In this document: positions 34,542 to 42,906 of the stretch, piece by piece | How positions within the stretch are numbered: the stretch's first letter is position 1 | How the letters are laid out: each line of letters starts with the position of its first letter | Assembly: GCF_017377855.1 (NCBI RefSeq) | Contig: NZ_JAFREP010000007.1 | Coordinates: 186,001 to 250,000 of the forward strand | Source of the DNA: Acanthopleuribacter pedis | Lineage (GTDB): Bacteria > Acidobacteriota > Holophagae > Acanthopleuribacterales > Acanthopleuribacteraceae | Direction: 5' to 3' | Length of the DNA stretch: 64,000 nucleotides | Made by a program: the position numbers and the translations under genes | The notes under the pieces: generated by a model | Told to the model about the DNA's origin: nothing | The model's database searches: none | The model's input: the letters and a program-made list of their open reading frames with translations, nothing else

Positions 34542-34722
34542 TAGCCCGCATTTCTCACAAGGCGTTCTGCTGCGAAGCTGAAACCCGTGCGATTACTTCG
34601 CTTACTCGGTCGAGCCGCCTTCGCCGTAGCGCTGCTACGCCTGTGCCGTCTCTCGGTCGTAATCTTCGTACTCACACGGGTTTCAGCTTCTCGCGACGAA
34701 TCCTTGTGAGAAATGCGGGCTA
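34542..34722 (+). repeat. Dispersed palindromic element A, copy A5 (no tandem core)
   Basis: Ends TTAGCCCGCATTTCTCACAAG and CTTGTGAGAAATGCGGGCTA match the other copies exactly. The interior keeps CTCGGTCGAGCCGCCTTCGCC and TCTCGGTCGTAATCTTCGTA but has none of the 15-bp units, and its inner arms contain GAAGCTGAAACCCGTG and CACACGGGTTTCAGCTTC, a second inverted pair. Confidence 0.9.
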
Positions 34723-35425
34723 GATGGGGATATCTTGGTGTGATAATTTGGCAAGTTGATTATTCGCGTTTTAGACAAAAGTTATACAAGAGGGAAAAAG
34801 ACGGCGTCGTGATATGGCAAAAAGGTCGCATGTGTGCTGTAATGTGACCTAGCTCAAGTCTGGAGTGAAACTTGATTGCCTTCTCGCGCCGGGCAAAGTC
34901 GCGATGAATCGTAAAAAAGCACGCTTTTGACGGCAACTCAGCCAGAAAAGGACGACCTTTTCCGTTTTTTTTATCGAAGAATGGTAAAAAAAGCGACGAA
35001 CCTGTCAGGGTTCTAACGCCTTGTCCTGAAACGGTTTTTCGAGATTTGCGGTCGAAGTGGTGTGTCGCGAACTTTGATGGGGTGTCAAGTTTTCCTCGGG
35101 AAGCGTCGATAGGATGGGTACATCAGGAACAACCAGGCGTTCACGTTCGGAAAGCCTGTTTCTGGTGGGTCGACCCGACACAGGTTTTTTGATTGATGTG
35201 ACCTGTGTCACTTCTGTCCACCGAGTTGGAGAGTACCCGATGCTTCCAAGGCTCACAACGCATCGTTCATCGACGGAATAGGAATCAAACTGTTTGACGT
35301 TTCCTCATAACGTTGGCACAATTTTCGAAAATCTCGGTTCCTGTTTGCTCTTATCCTGCATTGATTGCCGTCGATTGAAATCATGTTGCGAACACTAACC
35401 ATCGTCTCGTCCTCAAGGAGTTGCC
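34723..35425. other. Intergenic leader region, no gene seen
   Basis: 703 bases. It is less GC-rich than the genes around it. A minus-strand open frame at 35005-35256 has a GTG start, no ribosome site and low-complexity content and is not called. A TTGGCAC sequence at 35313 resembles half a sigma-54 site but lacks the -12 GC. Confidence 0.5.
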
Positions 35426-35647
35426 ATGATCGAAAATTCTTCTTTAGCCTTATCCGCTCTTAATCCAAACGCGGTGAGCAGCCAGGGTCAGGTCCAAGGC
35501 GCGTCCCAGAACGCCCCCCGTAGCGAACAAGCACAATCCGTCAGCCGTTTCGACACCGATGACTCCGTTTCCTTTTCAGCGGAAGCACTCGAGGTTGCCT
35601 CCCAGGACTTCGGGCCTCCGACTAACGATGTCCCGATAGTCGACTGA
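35426..35647 (+). CDS. Small Ser/Gln-rich protein of unknown function
   Basis: 73 residues, hydrophilic: NPNAVSSQGQVQGASQNAP, then RFDTDDSVSFSAEALEVA and a short Pro/Asp tail. The DSVSFSAEALE stretch resembles a motif seen in small proteins linked to flagella or secretion (DxVxLSxEA), but that is only suggestive. AAGGAG precedes the ATG and a terminator follows, so it is a separate unit. There is no signal peptide or Cys. Confidence 0.6.
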   Translation: MIENSSLALSALNPNAVSSQGQVQGASQNAPRSEQAQSVSRFDTDDSVSFSAEALEVASQDFGPPTNDVPIVD

Positions 35648-35675
35648 TTTCTTTATAAAGTCCGATGATCCAAGG

Positions 35676-35715
35676 AAAGCTCTTTCAGAGGTTGATCGCT
35701 CTGGAAGAGCTTTTT
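35676..35715 (+). terminator. Rho-independent terminator
   Basis: AAAGCTCTTTCAGAG and CTCTGGAAGAGCTTT arms with an 8-base loop, ending in T residues, 30 bases after the small gene. Confidence 0.85.
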
Positions 35716-35807
35716 AGTTGTTGACAACCCGTTAAGGGCATGGTGTCTTTAGGTGCTATCTCCAAGATTGAGTCCTTCTGATCTCAAAATGAAGAAGTTG
35801 CGTGTTT

Positions 35808-38800
35808 ATGCATCAAAAGGCTGTTTGTCTATATTTTAGGCTGTTTTTCTTTCACCTTGTCCTTTTGTTTTCTGGTTTCAGTTTCGCAAAAAATACCACT
35901 GTTTTATTTCAGCGACTTGATGGAAAACAGGGGTTTAAGCCCTCTAGCGCGACGTCTTTTTTTCAAGGTCCTAATGGGTTTATTTGGATCGGGTCGCCCA
36001 CCGGCTTGTATCGTTATGACGGCTCTATTTTTAAGGACTACCGAAGTGAATTTGGGAATACTGAGAGTCTATCGAGCAATTATATCACCTGTTTGGCAGG
36101 AACTCAGTCTGGCTCTCTATGGATCGGAACCCTATCTTCAGGGATAAATAGGTTTAATCCTTTATCAGGATCTTTTAAACGTTACCCTATGTCCTTTAGT
36201 GACAAGGCTGCATCTATCCGTACCCTATATTTCGATTCTCAAGAACGATTATGGGTAGGAACTATGAACGGGCTGTATCTCTACCGAGAACAGCTTGACC
36301 AATTTGAGCAGGTTTTTTCAGGGCACAATGTTCTGGCTGAGGGCGTTGTGCGAAACAACCGAGTGGAATCGATTTTGGAGCGGCCAGACGGCTCCCTTTG
36401 GTTGGGAACAAATAACGGTATCGTGATCTTGTCGGGCATTGATACTCAAAAAGTCCTAGTTACAAGAGAGATGCCGGAGGGGCATATTGATATAGCGCCT
36501 CGTTTGATTAACTCGATGTATCAGGATCAAAACGGACTGGTTTGGATCGGCTCTGACCAGGGTTTATATTTATTTCAACCCTCCAGAGATCGTTTTGTTA
36601 AAGGATTATCCTTGTTTTCTCACTTTGAGGAAGCAGGTGAGTTTTCATTTACTTCGTTCCGAGAAGACGATGTTGGTAATCTTTGGATTGGGTCCCGGCA
36701 AGGCCTTTTTTGTTATAGACGAAAGAAGGGGACCTTTGAACACTATCGTGCGGATCGATTTGAAGCAAGTAGCGTTTCGGGTAACAATGTTGTTGAGTTG
36801 TTGGTTGATCGTTCTGGGGTAGTGTGGATTGCAACTACAGGATCTGGGATATCCAAATATTCCTATTCTCGACAGATGTTTAACCTTTTGACTAGTTATC
36901 CACATATTAATAACAGCTTGTCGTCTAAAAAAGTTTGGTCAATTGATGAAGATCGACGAGGGATGATTTGGATCGGTTGCGGTTCTGATATTAATTTACT
37001 TGACCCGAAAACTGGTCGTGTTTATAGAACCGCGTTAGTTGGTCAGCAAGAATTTCCACTAAGGGAATCGATTCGCTCGATTTATCAGGACGAGAACGAT
37101 GACTTTTATATAGGTACATCTGGAAGTGGTCTTGTATTTTATGATTCAAGATCTGAGAAGTTTTCCCAAATACCTCTATCTTCAAAAACCGATGAAACTT
37201 TATTAACGGTTTTCAAGATCCTTTCAGGTCCTGATGGACGATTGTGGGTAGCAACTCGAAGAGGTTTGTTTCTTCGAGAGCCGGGTTCTCAGGATTTTAA
37301 AGCGATAGATTTGCGGAAATTTCGAAAGGTTCAAAATGATTCGAAAACTGTGAATACTTTCAATCTAAAAATGGATCAAAGGAATCGCTTGTGGATAGGA
37401 ACCTTGAATGAGGGGTTGTATTACCAGGTTAAATCCGGTGGCCTAGATTTTCGCCAGGTTCCACCGATACGGGGCCCTGAGGAGGGGATTGGGCTGTCCC
37501 ATTCCATGGTGGACGCCTTCGCATCCTTAAACCCCCAGGAAATGTGGGTTGGCACTTATGGTGGAGGTCTAAATCGAATTATTTTTAAAGAAAATGGCGT
37601 CGATATAAAGCGAATTGAGTATGTGACCGAAAAAGAAGGGTTCATAGACAACAATATTTGTGGCCTTTTACCAGAAGGAAAAGATGTGCTCTGGGTGAGT
37701 ACAGCGAACGGGATTGCCAAATACAATACGAGAACACGGGATATACGTGCTTTCGATTCACGAGACGGTCTTCAAGGAGAAGATTTTCAGGCAGGTTCTT
37801 TTTTGCGTGCAAGCGATGGCACTTTCTATTTTGGTGGTGATCTCGGTATGAACTACTTTAAGCCTGAAGATGTTTTGCTTTCCGATTTTCAATCCGAGGT
37901 GATTTTTACTGATCTTGAGGTTTTTAATGCAAGTGTTGCAGAGAATAACAAAGTACTTGACTCTTCTGTTCCCATAGAGTTATCGCATAAGGAATCTGTG
38001 GTTGCTTTTCGGTTTTCGGCCGATGATTATAACAATCCGAGCAAGGTCGATTTTGAATATAAAATGACAAAATATGCTAATAAATGGCTTCCTGTGCCAG
38101 AAAACCGGTTGGTTACTTTTACCGAATTGCCTGCTGGTTCTTACCAATTGCGTGTTAGAGCGACTAATCATCATGGGGTTTGGTCAAAAAAAGAACTTGT
38201 GTTGAAGATTAAATCGCTTCCTCCTTTTTATTTGACTTGGTGGGCTTATTCGGTTTATCTCGTTTTGGGTGTGTCCGCTGCGACGGCTTTTGTTAAACGA
38301 AGAGAGCGTGATTATAAAATTCAGATTCAGAAACGCGAACAAGAGTTACTTAATGAGAAGTTGGTTGCCGACCGGCTGAAACGGGTTGATAAGATTAAAG
38401 ATGAAATCCTTGCTAACACGTCGCACGAATTAAGAACACCCTTGAACGGTATGATTGGCCTTGCTAAGTCGATGCTGGATGGGGTTACTGGACAACTTTC
38501 CTATGACCAGCGTGATAATTTATTGATGATTGTTTCAAGTGGTATTCGTTTGAATAACCTCGTCAACGATATTCTCGACTTTTCCAAGATGGTGACCCGC
38601 GAACTTGAATTGAATCTCTCTTCTCAGGATGTCTATTCGTCTGTTTCGATGGTGCTTAATTTGTCGAAACACTTGATCGGCGATAAGGATGTCGTTCTTA
38701 TTAATGAACTCTCGACCGACTGTCCTTATGTGCTTGCCGACAATGACCGTTTACAGCAGATTCTCTATAACCTGGTGGGGAACGCGATTAAATTTACGGA

Positions 38801-41003
38801 GCGGGGATCCGTGCGCATCGGTGCGCGTCGTGATGGGGAACATCTGTGGATTGATGTTCGAGATACCGGTGTCGGCATCAATCCCGACCAGTTCGAACGC
38901 ATTTTCCAGAGCTTCGAGCAGGGCGACGGCTCCACCTCGCGGAAGTTTGGTGGTACCGGCCTCGGTTTGGCGGTTACCAAGCAGCTTATTGAGCTTCAGA
39001 ATGGGGAAATCAAGGTGGAATCCAAGGTCGGTCGCGGGTCCTGTTTTTCCGTGCGGCTGCCGATTTCCACCGTTCCCCTGTCCGAATATACCTTGCCCGG
39101 CTTGGAAACGGTTTCCAAGGTGAACAACCTTGATGCTTCGCTTGAAGAAGAAGCGATGATGCGCAGCCGCGATTTCGAAATGGAAATTACCGGGGACGGC
39201 ATCTTTAAAATCCTGGTGGTTGATGACAATCCCGTCAACCAACGCGTGTTGGTGAACCGTTTGGTTTTGGAGCGCAAATTTACCATTTTTAAAGCTTCCT
39301 CCGGTGCCGAGGCCTTGGACATCATTTTTTCCGAAATTCCGCCCGATTTGGTGCTGCTCGACATCATGATGCCGGAACAATCGGGTTACGAGGTGTGTAA
39401 ACGCGTTCGCGAAGAATATTCAGCCGACGAATTACCCATTCTTTTGGTGACCGCCAAAAACCAGGTTGGCGATCTCGTGGAAGGTTTTGACGCGGGTGCC
39501 AACGACTTTCTCACCAAACCCATCTCCCAGGAAGAATTGATCTCTCGGGTCGGCGTCCACCTGAAAATGTTGGAATTGCACCGCGATTTAATTGCCTCCC
39601 ATGAGAAATTGGTTCACATCAACCGCAACTTGGACCAATTGGTTCAGGACCGTACCCGTGAGTTGGAACTCAGTAACATTGAATTAAAGACCCTGGACCA
39701 AATTGTTCAGGTGATTAACCAGGAAACCGATCTGCCCAGTTTGTTGGCGACCATTCTGCGCCAAGGCTTCCAAATTTTCCCCCAGGCGCAACGCACCAAG
39801 TTTTGGATGCTCGATGCCGCCGGCGCTTCCTACAAGCCGGTGGCCTGGGCCGGTAAAGGCACCGAAAAAGTTCCCGCGCTTGCGCTTACTTTTGACGAAC
39901 TGGACCAACGCTACGTTCGCGATATCAACCACGCCCACGAGGACGTGTTCATCACCCGTAACACCAAACTCAAAGATGTGCCGGAGCGCATGCGCGAACT
40001 ACCGCTCAGCAAATCCAGCATGGTGTTGGTGATGGTGATTGACGAGAAAAAACAGGGCTTTTTGGTATTCGAAAATGATCACGATCCCAGCGCCTTCACC
40101 GAATTGGACGCCCGTAAGCTGTTCCGCCTGCGCGGCCACGTCCTCTCTGCCCTGGACAAGGCGCGTACCCTGCAAGAGTTACAGTACAAAAACGAGGCGA
40201 TTCTCAAAGCGCAAAAACAAATGGTGACCCAGGCCAAATTGGCCTCGCTCGGCGCGCTCACGGCCGGCATTGCCCACGAAATTCGCAATCCCCTCAACTT
40301 CATCAACAATTTCTCGGTGCTCTCCATCTCCCTGGCCGAAGAACTCAAAGAAAGCCTGGCCGACCACATGGACCAACTTGATCAAGAAACGGTTCAGGAG
40401 ATCAACGATTTGGTTTCCGATTTGGAAGAAAACGCCTCGCGCATTTCCCACCACGGCCACCGCGCCGAGGATATCGTGCAACGCATGCTCGACCACTCCC
40501 GTACCGGCGTCGGCGAAAAACAACGCAAGGAAATGAACTCACTGGTGGAAGAATCGGTGAATTTCGGCTTCCACGGTGTGATTTCCCGTTATCCCCAGCT
40601 CAATGTCGACCTGGAACGGCTGTACGATCCCGAGGTTGGCGAGGTTGAGGTGATGTCCAACGACATCAGCCGCGTCATCATCAACATGGTGGAAAACGCC
40701 TGCTACGCCTTGCGCGAGAAGAAAAACAACCTGGGCGAGATCTTCAAGCCGCGGCTGCTGGTGGAAACCCGCAAAAACACGGATTCGGTGGATGTGGTGA
40801 TTCGCGACAACGGGTTGGGCATTCCCAAGGACGCCGTCGACCAAATTTTCATGCCCTTTTACACCACCAAACCCACCGGTGACGGCACCGGGCTCGGGCT
40901 TTCGATTAGCTACGAAATCGTTACCCAGGGCCACAACGGGCAGCTTTATGTGAATTCGGAAGAAGGTTCCTTTACCGAGTTCATCGTGCGTTTGCCGATC
41001 TAG
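35808..41003 (+). CDS. Giant hybrid sensor with two histidine kinase modules
   Basis: 1731 residues. Signal peptide (about 1-30), then a periplasmic two-component-regulator-type beta-propeller of Reg_prop repeats (GFIWIGSPTGLYRYD, GSLWIGTLSSGINRFNP, NRLWIGTLNEGLYY; about 35-700). A Y_Y_Y domain (about 720-800) and a membrane segment (about 812-830) follow. Kinase 1 has HisKA His873 (ANTSHELRTPLNG) and a HATPase domain. A receiver domain has Asp1185 (LVLLDIMMPEQSG). After a coiled coil and GAF-like domain (about 1285-1440), kinase 2 has His1490 (GIAHEIRNPLNF) and a HATPase domain (MVENACYALRE, DGTGLGLSISYE). No output DNA-binding domain is present. No good ribosome site precedes ATG 35808 (GTG 35802 is possible). 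Base composition changes sharply inside the gene. Confidence 0.9.
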   Translation: MHQKAVCLYFRLFFFHLVLLFSGFSFAKNTTVLFQRLDGKQGFKPSSATSFFQGPNGFIWIGSPTGLYRYDGSIFKDYRSEFGNTESLSSNYITCLAGTQSGSLWIGTLSSGINRFNPLSGSFKRYPMSFSDKAASIRTLYFDSQERLWVGTMNGLYLYREQLDQFEQVFSGHNVLAEGVVRNNRVESILERPDGSLWLGTNNGIVILSGIDTQKVLVTREMPEGHIDIAPRLINSMYQDQNGLVWIGSDQGLYLFQPSRDRFVKGLSLFSHFEEAGEFSFTSFREDDVGNLWIGSRQGLFCYRRKKGTFEHYRADRFEASSVSGNNVVELLVDRSGVVWIATTGSGISKYSYSRQMFNLLTSYPHINNSLSSKKVWSIDEDRRGMIWIGCGSDINLLDPKTGRVYRTALVGQQEFPLRESIRSIYQDENDDFYIGTSGSGLVFYDSRSEKFSQIPLSSKTDETLLTVFKILSGPDGRLWVATRRGLFLREPGSQDFKAIDLRKFRKVQNDSKTVNTFNLKMDQRNRLWIGTLNEGLYYQVKSGGLDFRQVPPIRGPEEGIGLSHSMVDAFASLNPQEMWVGTYGGGLNRIIFKENGVDIKRIEYVTEKEGFIDNNICGLLPEGKDVLWVSTANGIAKYNTRTRDIRAFDSRDGLQGEDFQAGSFLRASDGTFYFGGDLGMNYFKPEDVLLSDFQSEVIFTDLEVFNASVAENNKVLDSSVPIELSHKESVVAFRFSADDYNNPSKVDFEYKMTKYANKWLPVPENRLVTFTELPAGSYQLRVRATNHHGVWSKKELVLKIKSLPPFYLTWWAYSVYLVLGVSAATAFVKRRERDYKIQIQKREQELLNEKLVADRLKRVDKIKDEILANTSHELRTPLNGMIGLAKSMLDGVTGQLSYDQRDNLLMIVSSGIRLNNLVNDILDFSKMVTRELELNLSSQDVYSSVSMVLNLSKHLIGDKDVVLINELSTDCPYVLADNDRLQQILYNLVGNAIKFTERGSVRIGARRDGEHLWIDVRDTGVGINPDQFERIFQSFEQGDGSTSRKFGGTGLGLAVTKQLIELQNGEIKVESKVGRGSCFSVRLPISTVPLSEYTLPGLETVSKVNNLDASLEEEAMMRSRDFEMEITGDGIFKILVVDDNPVNQRVLVNRLVLERKFTIFKASSGAEALDIIFSEIPPDLVLLDIMMPEQSGYEVCKRVREEYSADELPILLVTAKNQVGDLVEGFDAGANDFLTKPISQEELISRVGVHLKMLELHRDLIASHEKLVHINRNLDQLVQDRTRELELSNIELKTLDQIVQVINQETDLPSLLATILRQGFQIFPQAQRTKFWMLDAAGASYKPVAWAGKGTEKVPALALTFDELDQRYVRDINHAHEDVFITRNTKLKDVPERMRELPLSKSSMVLVMVIDEKKQGFLVFENDHDPSAFTELDARKLFRLRGHVLSALDKARTLQELQYKNEAILKAQKQMVTQAKLASLGALTAGIAHEIRNPLNFINNFSVLSISLAEELKESLADHMDQLDQETVQEINDLVSDLEENASRISHHGHRAEDIVQRMLDHSRTGVGEKQRKEMNSLVEESVNFGFHGVISRYPQLNVDLERLYDPEVGEVEVMSNDISRVIINMVENACYALREKKNNLGEIFKPRLLVETRKNTDSVDVVIRDNGLGIPKDAVDQIFMPFYTTKPTGDGTGLGLSISYEIVTQGHNGQLYVNSEEGSFTEFIVRLPI

Positions 41004-41064
41004 CCTGTATTTCTCACAAGGCTTGCTGCTTCTCGCGACGAATCCTTGTGAGAAATGCGGGCCA
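41001..41064 (+). repeat. Minimal element A hairpin (copy A6) at kinase stop codon
   Basis: Only the ends of the element remain: TAGCCTGTATTTCTCACAAG and CTTGTGAGAAATGCGGGCCA with about 24 bases between, giving a long hairpin. The first three bases, TAG, are the stop codon of the kinase gene. Confidence 0.85.
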
Positions 41065-41176
41065 GGCTAAGGGTCGCAAAACCGGTGGTTGGTTGCGGGT
41101 AGGGTAGTGGTAACATGGGGGTCGCCCGCGTGTCGTCTCTGTTGCGAGGCCGGGCAAATTGGTTAAGCTGGGTGTT

Positions 41177-41278
41177 ATGCAGTTAAAAAAGATTGAGAAC
41201 ATTTTGATTGTCGGCGCCATCACCATTGTGGTGGTGCTGGTGGGTTTGGCGGCTTACGCCTACAACATAGGGATTTAA
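41177..41278 (+). CDS. Possible 33-residue membrane peptide upstream of selD
   Basis: A short frame beginning MQLKKIENILIVGAITIVVV and ending AAYAYNIGI: a basic N-terminus, then one hydrophobic span of about 23 residues. The ribosome site is weak (no clear GGAGG). It ends 61 bases before the selD start and is on the same strand. The amino-acid pattern is that of a real single-pass peptide, but expression is uncertain. Confidence 0.35.
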   Translation: MQLKKIENILIVGAITIVVVLVGLAAYAYNIGI

Positions 41279-41339
41279 CCTAAGAAGCGCGATCAAGCGA
41301 ACCCAATTCCCGTTTCAAACGGCGCAAGGAGGACCGGCC

Positions 41340-42374
41340 ATGGTGAACTATCGTCTGACCCAAGCGGCCCGCTCCGCCGGTTGAGCGGCCAAAATTCCGC
41401 CCAAGGTTTTGGGTGATGTCTTTAAAGCGATGCGGCCAGGCATCGATGAACGTTTGCTCGTGGGTTATCAAGACCGCGACGACGGCGCCGTGTACCAACT
41501 GGACACGGAAACGGCCCTGGTGCAAACCGTCGATTTCTTTACCCCGATCGTCGACGACCCGGTCGATTTTGGCGCGATTGCCGCGGCCAATGCCTTGTCG
41601 GATGTCTACGCCATGGGCGGGCAACCGCTGACCGCGCTTTCCCTGGTCATGTACCCCTACAAGACCTGGCCGCTCGAGCTGTTGCAGCAGATCGTGGCCG
41701 GGGGCACCGAGAAAATCGCCGAATCAGGTTGCTTGGTGGTCGGTGGGCACAGCGTCGGCGATGAAGAAATTAAGTTCGGCTACGCGATCACGGGCCGGGT
41801 GGCACCCGATCAGGTGTGGCGCAACCAAGGCGCGCGGGCCGGCGATGCCCTGGTGCTGACCAAACCCCTCGGCACGGGGCTTCTGGCGACGGCGGTCAAA
41901 CGCGACCTGTTGCCCGCCACGGCGCTTGAGGATGCCCTTGTTTCGATGAAACGGCTCAACCGCGATGCCGCCGCCTGTGCCAAAAAGTTTCCGATCCACG
42001 CGGCCACCGACATTACCGGCTACGGCTTGCTCGGGCATTTGGTGGAAATGTTGGCGGGTTCCGGTTTGGGCGCGCGGGTTCGGGTTGATGCGATCCCGCG
42101 TTTCGCCGCGGTGGATGAAGCGGTTGCGGTCGGGGCGAAAACGGGCGCGGCGCGGACCAACCGTGCTTTTGTGGTTGAGCACGGGTTAATCGAAGACGCG
42201 GTGCTCGAAAAGCACGCGCCGGTTTTGTTTGATCCCCAGACCAGCGGTGGTCTGTTGTTTGCGTTGTGCGCGGATGCGGCCGAGGATTTGGTGCGCGACT
42301 GTCGAAAAAAAGAAATCGATGCGGCGGTCATCGGCACGGTTTCATCGTCACCCGGCATAGGCTGTCTGGCCTGA
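41340..42374 (+). CDS. selD: Selenide, water dikinase with selenocysteine at the active site
   Basis: 344 residues (E. coli SelD has 347) if the in-frame TGA at 41382-41384 is read as selenocysteine. SelD makes selenophosphate from selenide and ATP, the selenium donor for Sec and selenouridine. The N-terminus reads RLTQAARSAG-Sec15-AAK18-IPPKVL, placing Sec and Lys exactly as the catalytic Cys17/Lys20 of E. coli. AAGGAGG precedes ATG 41340. Downstream are DFFTPIVDDPVDFGAIAAAN, LSDVYAMGG, VVGGHSVGDEEIKFGYAITG and ATDITGYGLLGH. A starting point after the TGA (TTG 41409) would remove the active site. A SECIS-like hairpin follows the TGA. The genome must then carry selA, selB and selC, which are not in this window. 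Confidence 0.9.
41398..41415 (+). promoter_or_regulatory. SECIS-like hairpin in selD mRNA
   Basis: CGCCCAA-GGTT-TTGGGTG: seven pairs (one G-U) with a GGUU loop whose first base is G. The loop begins 20 bases after the TGA, within the spacing known for bacterial SECIS elements. Confidence 0.6.
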
Positions 42375-42540
42375 CCAGTTAGCTTTCAAGGCTTTGCGGT
42401 TCTAGGCTTTAGGCCGTTTTTGAAGCTTCCTTCAATCGCGGCAAAGTCAACGGCCCCAGGGGTTGAGCGCGTTTGATGAGGGCTTGGGGAATTGTTCAAG
42501 CGGGTGTTGTCAGGGCCGATTGTCATAGGTTATAGTGACG

Positions 42541-42720
42541 CTAAACCTAAGAACCGCGAAAAGTCACGGTTGTTTTAGCTAAGCCGCTGGGCTGCAACGG
42601 CCTTAAAAATGCTCAGCGCACCACCTGGTGCGGTCGGGCGCAACCCCGGCTCGCTTTTTAAAGCCATTTCGCTCCAGATCTTTAGCCAAAACCCCTCGCA
42701 CTGATCGTGCTTCTCGGTTA
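42541..42720 (+). repeat. Dispersed repeat B, copy 2
   Basis: Second copy of the repeat at 10790-10965: CCTAAGA, TTTTAGCTAAG, ACGGCCTT, AAATGCTC, a GCACCACCTGGTGC hairpin and CCAGATCTTTAGCCAA in the same order. The first bases also resemble 41278-41292 (CCTAAGAAGCGCGAT), just before selD. The rest of the 532-base gap (42375-42906) has no supported gene. Confidence 0.6.
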
Positions 42721-42906
42721 AATCCAACGTTCCGCAAATGAACGATGTTACCGCGCCTCGAAGCGATTCACGCGCTACCTTTGCGAACGGTTGTCTTGTG
42801 CGACGCGACCGGACGAGGTGCCCCGAGGGTTTCGGTCTGGATCGAAGCGGAACCAGACCTTTTGACAATCGCGATTTTAATAGAGATTAACTTGATGGAG
42901 TGTTCT

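Noticed and set aside
35005..35256. 83-residue minus-strand frame in the gap before the small gene
   Set aside because: GTG start without ribosome site and no protein-like pattern.
35313..35329. TTGGCAC sequence resembling a sigma-54 site
   Set aside because: The -12 GC is missing (GA instead), so it is not called as a promoter.
41409..42374. selD starting at TTG 41409, or selD as a broken gene
   Set aside because: That start would delete the active-site Cys/Sec and Lys. The upstream frame matches SelD exactly through the TGA and has a strong ribosome site, so selenocysteine is the better reading than a stop or frameshift.
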